Position numbers and translations under genes: made by a program. From the NCBI RefSeq assembly GCF_021654455.1, contig NZ_AP024276.1, positions 2,046,001 to 2,110,000 on the forward strand: a stretch of DNA of 64,000 nt. The letters are read 5' to 3'. The notes beneath the pieces were generated by a model. That model worked only from the letters and a program-made list of their open reading frames with translations. It was not told where the DNA came from and did no database searches. Shown in pieces: positions 40,128 to 50,400 of the stretch. Origin of the DNA: Streptococcus parasuis (GTDB taxonomy: Bacteria > Bacillota > Bacilli > Lactobacillales > Streptococcaceae). Each line of letters opens with the position of its first letter. Within the stretch, counting starts at the first letter, position 1.

Positions 40128-42518
40128 TTATGCAAAATAGATATTCATTTTTTGATTCTTATCAACAGTCACTTCGCTAAGTAGGATGTTTCGAACAGCT
40201 AATTCCTTAATGCTCTGTAACATCTCATCGAATGATTTCAAAGCCTCTTTATGGTATTCGTATACAGGATTGCGCTGGGCTGAGCGTCGGCTGGAAACAA
40301 TGACCCTTAATTGTTGTAAATAGTCAACCTCTTCAATCCACGCCTCATCTACTGCTTTCAACAAAGCCACGCGCTTGAAGGAGTTCAACCTATCCTTGGT
40401 TGATAGCAGCTGTTCTTTCTCAGCAAACTTAGAATCAACGAGTTGCATCACCAACTCTTTTGCTTCAGCAATCAGCCATTCATCCTTCAAGAAAACAGAA
40501 CTATCGAAATCGTAACTAATGTTTTCCAACACAAACGACATGAGTTCTTTTCTTGTGATATGAACCCCTTTACCATGCAGGAATTGGTCTACAAATGCTT
40601 CAACAATATCTCGCAAATCATAGTCATCTAACGCATTGCCTAAAATTTTATTACGCTCTGCATACACTAATTCACGTTGCATTTTTAAACTATCGTCAAA
40701 CTGAAGAGTATCCCGTCGCGACAGTCGTCCATATTCATCGCTCGCCTTTTGAGCAGCATTCACTCCTCTTTTAAAGAAAGCAGACAGTAGTTGGTCTGGA
40801 TTGGACATTTCTTTCTTCGAAATTTCTTTTTTATAATACTCTTGGTATTTGGATTTCCCCCAATCTACCAATAAATCATCTTCTAAAGAAACAAAGAATT
40901 GACTGAGTCCTGGATCCCCCTGTCTACCCGACCGTCCTCGAATTTGGAGGTCCATCCGCTTACTAGCCATTCGCTCGCTCACAATGACTGCAAGTCCACC
41001 TAAGGCCCTTGCCTCATCAGACAACTTAATATCTGTCCCCCTTCCTGCCATCATGGTAGCTACCGTAACCGCTCCTTTTTGACCGGCCTCAGAGATAATT
41101 TCAGCTTCTTTAGCTTCGCTTTGCGCATTCAAAAGGTTATGCGGAATGCCATCTAATAATAACATATCAGAAAAATGTTCAGAGGCCTTTACCGAACCTG
41201 TAATTAACAATACCGGTTGTCCTTTTTCATGCAATTCTCTCACATGGCTTAATAAAGCCATCTTTTTTTCAGGCTCCGATGTGAAGATTCGATCTGGTAA
41301 GTCCCGTCGCTGAACTGGTTTGTGAGTTGGAATTTGTACAACTTCCTTGTCATAAACTTCAATAAATTCAGCCTCGTCGGATTTCCCTGTTCCTGTCATC
41401 CCCCCGTACCTCTTAAAGAGGACAAATAGGTTCTGATAGGTAATCGAAGCAATGGCACGCATTTCCTGAGAAATAGCTAGACCTTCTTTCGCTTCTAGGG
41501 CTTGATGCTGTCCAGCTTGCATTTTCGTCATTTCCAAAATGCGTCCTTCTCTCTTGTCAATCAGCTTTATTTCCCCAGCATCTACAAGATAGTCCTTGTT
41601 TTTTCTGTACAAAGTGTGGGCTCTCAAGGCTAGATTGATGTGGCGAACAAGGTTTCTATGATGCTCGTCACTTGTGAATAATTGCTTTGTGGCAAAATAT
41701 TTATTGGCCTCATCGATTCCTTTTTGAGTCAGCCATACTTCGTTTTCATCCTTATCCAAGAAATAGTAATCATCCCCAACAAGAGTGTAGATAAACTTAT
41801 CAACTATTTGATAGAGATTTGATTGCACACGAGGGGCACCTGAAATCACAAGTGGCATTTGAGCAGAATCGAGCAAAACAGCGTCCGCTTCGTCAATGAT
41901 GCAATAGTTCAGCTCCTTCATAAATTTCTTTTGAGGACTGTCAGCCAAGTTATCAATCAAATAGTCAAAACCTAGGCCACTATTTGTAGTATAAATGACA
42001 TCACTATTATAAATTTGTTGCTTTTCTGCAACAGTAAATGTTTTTCCTGGTATCTCAGAAACAGCGATGGCAGTAGTCAAACCTAAAAATTCATAGACTC
42101 CCTTCATCTCGCTCCCGTCACGACAAGCAAGGTAGGTATTGTTGGTAATCAACATTGCCCCTTTCCCTGTCAAAGCGTGCAAGTAGAGTGGCATAGTTGC
42201 AACGAGTGTCTTTCCTTCGCCCGTTTTCATCTCAGCTATGTCTCCTTGATGAAGAACAATCGCTCCCATCACCTGTTCATCATAGGGATATTGACCTAAA
42301 ACGCGTTTATCAGCTTCCCGTACAACAGCAAAAGCTTCAGGCAAAAGCTCATCTAAGGTCTCACCTTGTTTTAACCTTTGTCGGAACTCCACTGTTTTTT
42401 GTCTCAAATCTTCATCTGACAATTTAGCCATTCGACTAGCCAGACCGTTCACTTTTTCTAATATGGCACGAATGCGCTTCAGTCTGTAATAATCAAATGA
42501 AAAATATTTCACTTTCAA
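40128..42518 (-). CDS. secA2: Accessory Sec ATPase SecA2
   Basis: 796 residues, a DEAD-type motor. Walker A MKTGEGKTLVA near residue 100, Walker B IIDEADAVLLD near 206, and the C-terminal helicase region with MAGRGTDIKLSDEARALGGL and RGRSGRQGDPG. Shorter than housekeeping SecA and without the C-terminal zinc-binding tail, as in other SecA2 proteins. It drives export of the SRR glycoprotein through SecY2. Lies between asp3 (15 nt) and gtfA. Confidence 0.95.
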   Translation of the reverse strand: MKVKYFSFDYYRLKRIRAILEKVNGLASRMAKLSDEDLRQKTVEFRQRLKQGETLDELLPEAFAVVREADKRVLGQYPYDEQVMGAIVLHQGDIAEMKTGEGKTLVATMPLYLHALTGKGAMLITNNTYLACRDGSEMKGVYEFLGLTTAIAVSEIPGKTFTVAEKQQIYNSDVIYTTNSGLGFDYLIDNLADSPQKKFMKELNYCIIDEADAVLLDSAQMPLVISGAPRVQSNLYQIVDKFIYTLVGDDYYFLDKDENEVWLTQKGIDEANKYFATKQLFTSDEHHRNLVRHINLALRAHTLYRKNKDYLVDAGEIKLIDKREGRILEMTKMQAGQHQALEAKEGLAISQEMRAIASITYQNLFVLFKRYGGMTGTGKSDEAEFIEVYDKEVVQIPTHKPVQRRDLPDRIFTSEPEKKMALLSHVRELHEKGQPVLLITGSVKASEHFSDMLLLDGIPHNLLNAQSEAKEAEIISEAGQKGAVTVATMMAGRGTDIKLSDEARALGGLAVIVSERMASKRMDLQIRGRSGRQGDPGLSQFFVSLEDDLLVDWGKSKYQEYYKKEISKKEMSNPDQLLSAFFKRGVNAAQKASDEYGRLSRRDTLQFDDSLKMQRELVYAERNKILGNALDDYDLRDIVEAFVDQFLHGKGVHITRKELMSFVLENISYDFDSSVFLKDEWLIAEAKELVMQLVDSKFAEKEQLLSTKDRLNSFKRVALLKAVDEAWIEEVDYLQQLRVIVSSRRSAQRNPVYEYHKEALKSFDEMLQSIKELAVRNILLSEVTVDKNQKMNIYFA

Positions 42519-42533
42519 CTAGATACACCTCTT

Positions 42534-42953
42534 TCACAGGGAACTGAGATCAATATGATGAAACAGTAATTCAGTCACATTGGCATTAAATAAATGGATG
42601 GCGTAACTGAATGCACCATTTGGATAAGTAAAGTGAGCCTCATCAGATCGCAAGATTTTTGTATGGATGGTTTCATCTGACCGATTGTAAAAATCGATTT
42701 GCAGATAGACCGTTCCTTCTGGTATCACATCGGCCTCCAGGTGGAGGGAATAGCGCTTATTTCGAAACAGAACCGGCAACTGGGGTTGCTCACGATCCCT
42801 TTGGTAATTGGTCCGTGAATACCAACTATGAATCAAATTTCCTGATGGCATTAACTCATTTTTAAAATAGACAGAATCTCCTCGGAATTCCAACTCAGTC
42901 CCATATAAATAGGTGCTTCGGCTGTCTTGTCTCCAGTAAATTCTATTATTCAT
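42534..42953 (-). CDS. asp3: Accessory Sec protein Asp3
   Basis: 139 residues from ATG 42953 (MNNRIYWRQDSRSTYLYGTE), which has AAGGAG at ideal spacing; the frame back to 42974 lies in asp2. A small beta-rich protein that forms a complex with Asp1 and Asp2 and helps deliver the glycosylated substrate. It overlaps the asp2 stop by 8 nt. Confidence 0.92.
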   Translation of the reverse strand: MNNRIYWRQDSRSTYLYGTELEFRGDSVYFKNELMPSGNLIHSWYSRTNYQRDREQPQLPVLFRNKRYSLHLEADVIPEGTVYLQIDFYNRSDETIHTKILRSDEAHFTYPNGAFSYAIHLFNANVTELLFHHIDLSSL

Positions 42954-44493
42954 AATTCTCCTTACTAAAATCAAGTCTGATCAAACTACGAAATTGGCTT
43001 ATAAACCACTGTGTAATTGCTCCAGAATTATCATTATGGCGACCAATCCAGCCTTTTCCTACGAGTTTTGTGCCAGAAGAACGTGTTTTCTCTAACAAAT
43101 CATAAAAAGCAGTTCGATCATAGTCATCGTTTTTCATATAGGCAATCCTAAGCTGAGTATGCGATAAATCCGCATCTTCAAATTTTGTCCAAAAGCGGTT
43201 ATCCAGATCTTGTCGGGATTGCTCCGAAAGATCATTGGCATATTGCTTCAGTAAGTCCAAGGACGTCGGGAAAATATTTGGACGAAGGGTTTTCTCGTTT
43301 TCTGCCAACTTACCAAGATTTACCAGTGGCTTACCAACAACAATGGCATGTGGCTTAAAGTCCAAACCGTAATACAAGGCCCCATAGGTTCCCATAGATA
43401 GGCCAGACATAATCATCTGAGAAGCCTCAAAGCCCAGAAAATTAAGTGCATCTTGTATGACTTGTTTAATGGCATCTTCGTATTCTTGATCCCCAATGTA
43501 AAAGGATCCACCCTCTAATCTCGGATCTGCAATTAACAAGAAGGGTTTGTTCAAGGATTTCATCATCCAATAGCCTTCAAATCCTTCAGCCGTTCTATAA
43601 CCAGAAAAATATACATTCAAAGGAGGCGTAAAATCTCCTGGATGAAGGTAGTGCAGAAATTCTTGTCGTTTGCTGGTTGCATGAACATTCCCACCCAACA
43701 ACAAGGTACCAAAGTGGTAGCGGCTGAAACGGTAATGAGTCGGCCCCAATTTTAGTTTGCCTTCCCCTTTTGCAAAAATACTGAGATGGAGATAGCCTTC
43801 TTGTTTGTTTCTCAAATAAAAGGGTTTGTCTAATTCTGCCTCTGAAACGACTATTTCAGAGAGAATTTTTGTTCCTCCCAAAGGAATGATTTGGAGCTTA
43901 TATTGGAGTTCGCAAGGACCTTCTTTTATAAATTCTGGCCAAAATTCCAGAGGAACCTCATCTTTCGGAATGTTGTAAGCATAATTGGCAATCTGCCGAA
44001 ACTCGTCCCCAAAATGACCTTCTAAGGTCAAGTAAGCACTCCCATCAAATCCTATTTTCCCCTTAAAACTAGTTGAAACAATTAGGTCTTTTGTATGGAA
44101 TTTATCACCGTATTGTTTCTCAAAGAAGGTATGAGACAGGACATCGACTAACTCATTTGGATTGTCCATGCTGACTGGATAGGCCATTTGAGCAATCAGG
44201 AACCGGCGAACAGAATCTGATACAGAATTTGGGCCAATACCAGTTGAATATAGAAGAGAATAAGGTTCAAACAATCCTCCCAGAGAGATAATAGTCTCAT
44301 CATAGAAATCATCTGTCAACAAAACAGCATGAATAGCCCGGCGTTTGAACGCCTCTTGTAAGCGATAGGTCTTGGAAAACATCTCAACATTTTGAGGTGA
44401 AATATAAAACCATTCTATATTTTCTGGAATCGTTAGTTCTCTTTTCCAGTTGGTTGTCCCAACTTGTAATACATTTATTTTTTCATCTTTCAT
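42946..44493 (-). CDS. asp2: Accessory Sec protein Asp2 (alpha/beta-hydrolase-like O-acetyltransferase)
   Basis: 515 residues. The C-terminal half has an alpha/beta-hydrolase nucleophile elbow MSGLSMGTYGALYYG, Ser near residue 364. In Streptococcus gordonii Asp2 the equivalent Ser acetylates GlcNAc on the SRR adhesin and the protein also aids export. A conserved late histidine is present in KGWIGRHNDNSGA. 6 nt after asp1. Confidence 0.93.
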   Translation of the reverse strand: MKDEKINVLQVGTTNWKRELTIPENIEWFYISPQNVEMFSKTYRLQEAFKRRAIHAVLLTDDFYDETIISLGGLFEPYSLLYSTGIGPNSVSDSVRRFLIAQMAYPVSMDNPNELVDVLSHTFFEKQYGDKFHTKDLIVSTSFKGKIGFDGSAYLTLEGHFGDEFRQIANYAYNIPKDEVPLEFWPEFIKEGPCELQYKLQIIPLGGTKILSEIVVSEAELDKPFYLRNKQEGYLHLSIFAKGEGKLKLGPTHYRFSRYHFGTLLLGGNVHATSKRQEFLHYLHPGDFTPPLNVYFSGYRTAEGFEGYWMMKSLNKPFLLIADPRLEGGSFYIGDQEYEDAIKQVIQDALNFLGFEASQMIMSGLSMGTYGALYYGLDFKPHAIVVGKPLVNLGKLAENEKTLRPNIFPTSLDLLKQYANDLSEQSRQDLDNRFWTKFEDADLSHTQLRIAYMKNDDYDRTAFYDLLEKTRSSGTKLVGKGWIGRHNDNSGAITQWFISQFRSLIRLDFSKENYE

Positions 44494-44499
44494 CTTCGA

Positions 44500-46050
44500 T
44501 TACCCTCTGTTCAGCATGAGACGAACCCTCTTCACTATCTCTGTATCTGAGTATTTTTCAATCAACTTGATACAATAAATCATCGACTCATTCCAGTGAG
44601 CCAAACCAGTGAGGTAGTAAACCAGTCCATCATAAAGATTATCCAAATCCAGGGTAATGTAGCCATTTTTCTTATGATGGACAAATTCTGAAGGAAGTTT
44701 GTTGATTTGAGGAATTGCAGCACTCAGCGCTGCGATATGCGTATACATATCCGGTTCATCAGCCAAATCAACTACCAGTCGGCAATTACTCAAAATTTTG
44801 ATTACATCATCTGCTGGGGTGATGAAACTAAGACTGACACGGCTTTCCTTCTCTGGAAAAGCAGAATTTTCAATTGTATACGAATTTTCTTCCATCAATA
44901 CCATATCAGGGTCATCATAGCTTGCTAGCAACATTCTGAGAATATTCGCCATATACTGTTGCTGTTTGGCATCTGACTCGAAAGAAACAAGGAGTAAATG
45001 AACCCGTTTATTGGTCTTCATATACCTAACTGCTGCATCTAAAACCCGTTTATAACTAGCTGTTGTCAATCCATCTAATCGAAAATAGACGAATTGGTCC
45101 TTCAACTGGCGGCTTTTACCAATGTCAAACCGCGTATCAATATAAGGTAGTTTAAGAACAGGAATATTTGTTAGGGCATTAAATTGCATTCTAGTCCTAT
45201 CTGTTGTTGTCAAAATCAAATCAACATGCTTGATGTCCTCAATCATGTAGGGATCGATAGTAAATCCATTTCGTCCTTGGAAGTAGGAATAAACAACTTT
45301 TTTATTGGACTTTAATTTTAAAACTTCTGCTGAATGGCGACTATCTGCTGCCAAAAATATACTGTCATTTTCCTGATCATGTTGATCCAATACCCGCCCC
45401 ATCTGCTCAAAAACCAACTCTTCAATAGAAGCATATTCTTTCTTCAAAAAGCGTGATTGTGCACTTTCTGATACTTCTACATGGTGGCCATAAGCACCAA
45501 AGTATTCACGAATTTGCCATTCTCGTTTTCTATTGTAATACTCTTGGTAGTGGTATTTACCCTCTGCATCATAAAAGATACTACTTGAAACAAAGCCTCT
45601 ATCATCAAAAATATAGCGTTTTGTAGGGATATCATTCTGAAAACGGGTTATCCAAAATAGTTGGCCATTTGTTCCAAACTCTACTTCTGCTGACAATTGC
45701 CCATTTTCTTGAGCCACAACCGAGAATGGGTTATAGACAAACTCCGTCCCTTCTGCCCATTCAAGTTCTCTAAAATTGAGGACCTCCATATTTTTTCCAC
45801 TAAGGTCTTGAATGATATCAAAAATAGAGACAAAATTACTTTCTAACAATTCCAGACGATGCATGTGATATCGTAACTGAGGAGTGTAATTTGGAACTAT
45901 TAATTGGTAGGGGTTCCCACCCCTTGTTGCGAGTCGAACGTGGTTGGTGATATCATCTGTATAAATTAATTTTTGCTTCTGTGACCACGGTCTTGCATTA
46001 AAATACATGGTTCTTCTATCATTGTACCATGCAGGTATAAAATAAATCAT
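44500..46050 (-). CDS. asp1: Accessory Sec protein Asp1
   Basis: 516 residues, glycosyltransferase-like fold without a clear catalytic motif, beginning MIYFIPAWYNDRRTMYFNAR. In characterised systems Asp1 joins Asp2 and Asp3 to recognise the substrate and SecA2. Its start overlaps the secY2 stop (ATGA). Confidence 0.93.
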   Translation of the reverse strand: MIYFIPAWYNDRRTMYFNARPWSQKQKLIYTDDITNHVRLATRGGNPYQLIVPNYTPQLRYHMHRLELLESNFVSIFDIIQDLSGKNMEVLNFRELEWAEGTEFVYNPFSVVAQENGQLSAEVEFGTNGQLFWITRFQNDIPTKRYIFDDRGFVSSSIFYDAEGKYHYQEYYNRKREWQIREYFGAYGHHVEVSESAQSRFLKKEYASIEELVFEQMGRVLDQHDQENDSIFLAADSRHSAEVLKLKSNKKVVYSYFQGRNGFTIDPYMIEDIKHVDLILTTTDRTRMQFNALTNIPVLKLPYIDTRFDIGKSRQLKDQFVYFRLDGLTTASYKRVLDAAVRYMKTNKRVHLLLVSFESDAKQQQYMANILRMLLASYDDPDMVLMEENSYTIENSAFPEKESRVSLSFITPADDVIKILSNCRLVVDLADEPDMYTHIAALSAAIPQINKLPSEFVHHKKNGYITLDLDNLYDGLVYYLTGLAHWNESMIYCIKLIEKYSDTEIVKRVRLMLNRG

Positions 46051-47294
46051 TTTGCACGCCCCTTCTTCTCTTCAAAAATCGATTTGTAGTACCGTCCCAT
46101 TCTCAATTTCCGAATTTCTTCCATAATCGTCAATACAATACTTGTTAACATAATGTAAAGCCCTGGAAGCATGGCAAATGTTTTATATTCTGGTCTGTAT
46201 AAGGCTAAGATGAGGGGAACACCCACAATGATATCTATCATAATCCCTGAGAAAATACCAAAAAATAGGATTTCCCTCGAAAGAAATTGATAGGTTGGCT
46301 TCCCTGGACGAACTTGATCTATGTAATCTCCTTCTTTGCGCATTTGCCGAGCGAGCCTTCTTGGATCAATATTGAAAAATGAAAAGATGACGGTTAAAGC
46401 AAATACTAAAATGAGGTATAAAGCGATTCCTGACATACGGTAGGTTGAAAAATTGATTAACCAGTCCGATTCCCTAAGATCATTCGCTGTGAAATAATTC
46501 AAACCTAAAATGATGTACTGAGGAATCATCAGCAGGAGCATGGCATACATGATGGGTAGACCGCCTGCAGAGTTCACTTTTATTGGCAAATAAGATACTT
46601 CCGCTGTATGGTGGTATATACCAGGATGGTTGATTTTGATTCGGTATTCCGATTTTTCAGAAATAATCGTAAACAGAATGACCAATGCTGAAAAAATGAC
46701 AAAGGCCAGTGTCACCAACCAATGGTTCAGATTGGATTGACTTAGTTGACTGATTAATTGATGAACCATATTGATAAAAATGATGATTGTAATTCCACCA
46801 ATTCCATACTTGACATTCAGATTGCCTAGCCAAACGACAACAAAGCTACCCGCAACCATGGTAAGCATAGTTGGAAAGATAAGGTTCAACAGAAAGAGCC
46901 ATTCACTATCAAAACTTAGTGTGTAATCAATATTGATCGCCACTGCAAATGCCTGGATGGTCGCAATAAGTAGAGTTAAACTCTTTATTCTACGGTCCGT
47001 TAGGTGAATAGCACTTTTATCATTGTCTGCATTAATTCTAAAGAGACGCCAAAAAAGCATGGCCATCATATAAGGGCTTACCCCTAATGAAAAAATACTT
47101 ATTTTGGAGAGGTCTCCTCCGCTTAGACTACTTGTGAAAGAAAACCAGTCTGTCTGCGATGAATAGAAATCTGTGCTTTCTACAAATGGTAACGGGAGGT
47201 GTTGTCCCAACAACAGCACCAACACAATAAAAATTGTTACCAGCATTTTTTTGATAAAAACAATGTTATACCACATTGATCTTGAAATTTTCAT
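46047..47294 (-). CDS. secY2: Accessory Sec channel SecY2
   Basis: 415 residues, about ten membrane segments. It resembles SecY at equivalent points (LGVSPYMMAMLFWRLF, YLPIKVNSAGGLPIMYAM) but is shorter and divergent. It forms the dedicated channel for the SRR glycoprotein. First gene of the secY2-asp1-asp2-asp3-secA2-gtfA-gtfB unit, separated from the SRR gene by an intrinsic terminator. Confidence 0.95.
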   Translation of the reverse strand: MKISRSMWYNIVFIKKMLVTIFIVLVLLLGQHLPLPFVESTDFYSSQTDWFSFTSSLSGGDLSKISIFSLGVSPYMMAMLFWRLFRINADNDKSAIHLTDRRIKSLTLLIATIQAFAVAINIDYTLSFDSEWLFLLNLIFPTMLTMVAGSFVVVWLGNLNVKYGIGGITIIIFINMVHQLISQLSQSNLNHWLVTLAFVIFSALVILFTIISEKSEYRIKINHPGIYHHTAEVSYLPIKVNSAGGLPIMYAMLLLMIPQYIILGLNYFTANDLRESDWLINFSTYRMSGIALYLILVFALTVIFSFFNIDPRRLARQMRKEGDYIDQVRPGKPTYQFLSREILFFGIFSGIMIDIIVGVPLILALYRPEYKTFAMLPGLYIMLTSIVLTIMEEIRKLRMGRYYKSIFEEKKGRAK

Positions 47295-47324
47295 ACTATT
47301 TTCTCATAACTTCCCATACTTGAA

Positions 47325-47378
47325 TATATTAAAACAAAAGGTATCTTGTTCCTCATTTTGAAGAAACAAGATACCTTT
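47325..47378 (-). terminator. Terminator between the SRR gene and secY2
   Basis: Minus strand: AAAGGTATCTTGTT (47365-47378), 14-nt loop, AACAAGATACCTTT (47337-47350), then TGTTTTAATAT. Perfect 14-bp stem. Transcription into the export genes would need read-through or a weak downstream promoter. A second hairpin with ATATATC/GATATAT is at 47392-47413. Confidence 0.8.
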
Positions 47379-47439
47379 GAAGCTATTTGCAAGATATATC
47401 TTTGGCGAGATATATTGTTCCTAAATTATTAGATAAATC

Positions 47440-50400
47440 TTATAGCTCAACAGTTAAACTTGAAAGATCATCAGTTAGAGAGAGGCTATCAATAACCGCC
47501 TCCAAGGATGTCCGAATTGTTTCAGAAAGGCTTGGATCATAAGAGTCATATTGTACCTCTGAGGTGGAGATGCTGGCTGACTCACTGACGCTGACTGATG
47601 GATCCATTTGCGTTTCACTTGATTGGTAACTACTGTCTGTTAGTGACAAACCTGCAGCTATTGCGCTGTAGTAGAGACTTGCAGAAACAGATAGGCTACC
47701 CTCTAGTGAATCAAACTCAACTGTCGAAGTAGATAGACTCATGGATTCGCTCACACTAACCGAATTGTCCTCACTATCGTTGACACTATTTGAGATAGAG
47801 TCGCTAATCAGTTCAGAGGTGCTGATGCTAGTTGAGGTTGTCTCACTCGCTGTGTCCGTACCGCTGTTTGTATCGCTGGTACTTACTGCACCTGAAGTAC
47901 TTGCCGAAGTTGATGCAGACTCTGAAACTGAGGTACTTACTGATGCTGATGCGGATTCAGAAATTGAACTACTTTCTGAAGCTGAAGTAGATTCAGATAC
48001 CGAAGTGCTGGTGCTTACTGAAGTTGACGTAGATTCAGATACTGAAGTGCTTGCTGAAACTGATGTCGATTCAGACACCGATGTACTTGCTGATGCTGAT
48101 GTAGACTCAGACACCGATGTACTTGCTGATGCTGATGTAGACTCAGAGACCGATGTACTTGCTGAAGCAGATGTGGATTCAGAGACCGATGTACTTGCTG
48201 ATGCTGAGGCACTAATACTTGTTGAAGTTGATGCAGACTCAGATGTTGATGCACTTGCTGATGCTGATGTAGACTCAGAAACTGAAGTGCTTGCTGATGC
48301 TGATGTAGATTCAGATGTTGACGCACTTGCTGATGCCGAAACGCTAGTACTTGCTGATGCTGATGTAGATTCAGAAACCGATGTACTTGTTGATTCTGAA
48401 GCACTTGTACTTGCTGATTCTGAGGCACTAATACTTGTTGAAGTTGATGCAGACTCAGATGTTGATGCACTTGCTGATGCGGAAGTAGACTCAGAAACCG
48501 ATGTACTTGCTGAAGTTGACGTTGACTCAGATGTTGACGCACTTTCTGATGCCGAGGCACTAGTACTTGTTGAAGTTGATGTAGACTCAAATACTGAAGT
48601 ACTTGCTGAAGCAGATGTGGATTCAGAGACCGATGTACTTGCTGATGCTGAGTCACTAATACTTGTTGAAGTTGATGTAGACTCAGAAACTGAAGTGCTT
48701 GCTGAGGCTGATGTAGATTCAGATACCGAAGTGCTGGTGCTTACTGAAGTTGACGCTGACTCAGAAACTGAGGTGCTAGTACTTACTGAAGTTGACGCTG
48801 ACTCAGAAACTGAGGTGCTAGTACTTACTGAAGTTGACGCTGACTCAGAAACTGAAGTACTTGCTGAGGCTGATGTAGATTCAGATACCGAAGTGCTGGT
48901 GCTTACTGAAGTTGATGCAGAATCAGAAACTGAAGTACTTGCTGAGGCTGATGTAGATTCAGATACTGAAGTGCTGGTGCTTACTGAAGTTGACGCTGAT
49001 TCAGATACTGAAGTACTTGCTGAGGCTGATGTAGACTCAGAAACTGAAGTACTTGCTGAAGTTGATGTAGACTCAGATGTTGATGCACTTGTTGAGGCTG
49101 ATGTAGATTCAGACACTGATGCACTTGCTGAAGTTGACGCTGACTCAGATACTGAAGTACTTGCTAAGGCTGATGTAGATTCAGACACTGAGGTGCTTGC
49201 TGATGCTGATGTAGACTCAGAAACTGAGGTGCTTGCTGATGCTGATGTAGACTCAGATGTTGATGCACTTGTTGAGGCTGATGTAGACTCAGATGTTGAT
49301 GTACTTGCTGAAGCTGATGTAGATTCAGATACCGAAGTGCTGGTACTTTCTGAAGTTGACGCTGACTCAGATGTTGATGTACTTGCTGAAACTGAAGTAG
49401 ATTCAGATACTGAAGTGCTAGTACTTACTGAAGTTGACGTTGATTCTGACACTGATGCACTTGCTGAGGCTGATGTAGATTCAGAAACTGAGGTGCTTGC
49501 TGAAACTGATGTAGATTCAGATGTTGATGCACTTGTTGAGGCTGATGTGGATTCAGACACTGAGGTGCTGGTGCTTACTGAAGTTGACGCTGACTCAGAT
49601 ACTGAGGTACTTGCTGAGCCACTTACACTTTCTGAAGTTGACGTAGATTCAGACGCTGAAGTACTTGCTGAGGCTGATGTAGATTCAGACACTGATGCAC
49701 TTTCTGAAGCTGATGTAGACTCAGATGTTGATGCACTTGTTGAGGCTGATGTAGATTCAGACACTGATGTGCTAGTGCTTACTGAAGTTGACGCTGACTC
49801 AGATGTTGATGTACTTGCTGAAACTGAAGTAGATTCAGATACTGAAGTGCTAGTACTTACTGAAGTACTTGCTGATGCAGACGTAGACTCAGATACTGAA
49901 GCACTTGCTGAGGCTGATGTAGACTCAGATGTTGATGTAGACTCAGATACTGAAGTGCTGGTGCTTACTGAAGTTGACGCTGACTCAGATACTGAGGTAC
50001 TTTCAGATTCAGACACTGAAGTACTTGCTGAAACTGATGTAGATTCAGACACTGAAGTACTTTCTGAAGCTGATGTGGATTCAGATGTTGATGTACTTGC
50101 TGAAGTTGATGTAGACTCAGATACCGAAGTGCTGGTGCTTACTGAAGTTGACGCTGACTCAGATACCGAAGTGCTGGTGCTTACTGAAGTTGACGTTGAT
50201 TCAGACACTGATGCACTTGCTGAGGCTGATGTAGATTCAGATGTTGATGCACTTGTTGATGCTGATGTGGATTCAGATACTGAAGTGCTAGTACTTGCTG
50301 AGGCTGATGTAGATTCAGAAATTGAAATACTTTCTGAAGCTGAAGTAGATTCAGATACTGATGCACTTGCTGAGGCTGATGTAGACTCAGATGTTGATGT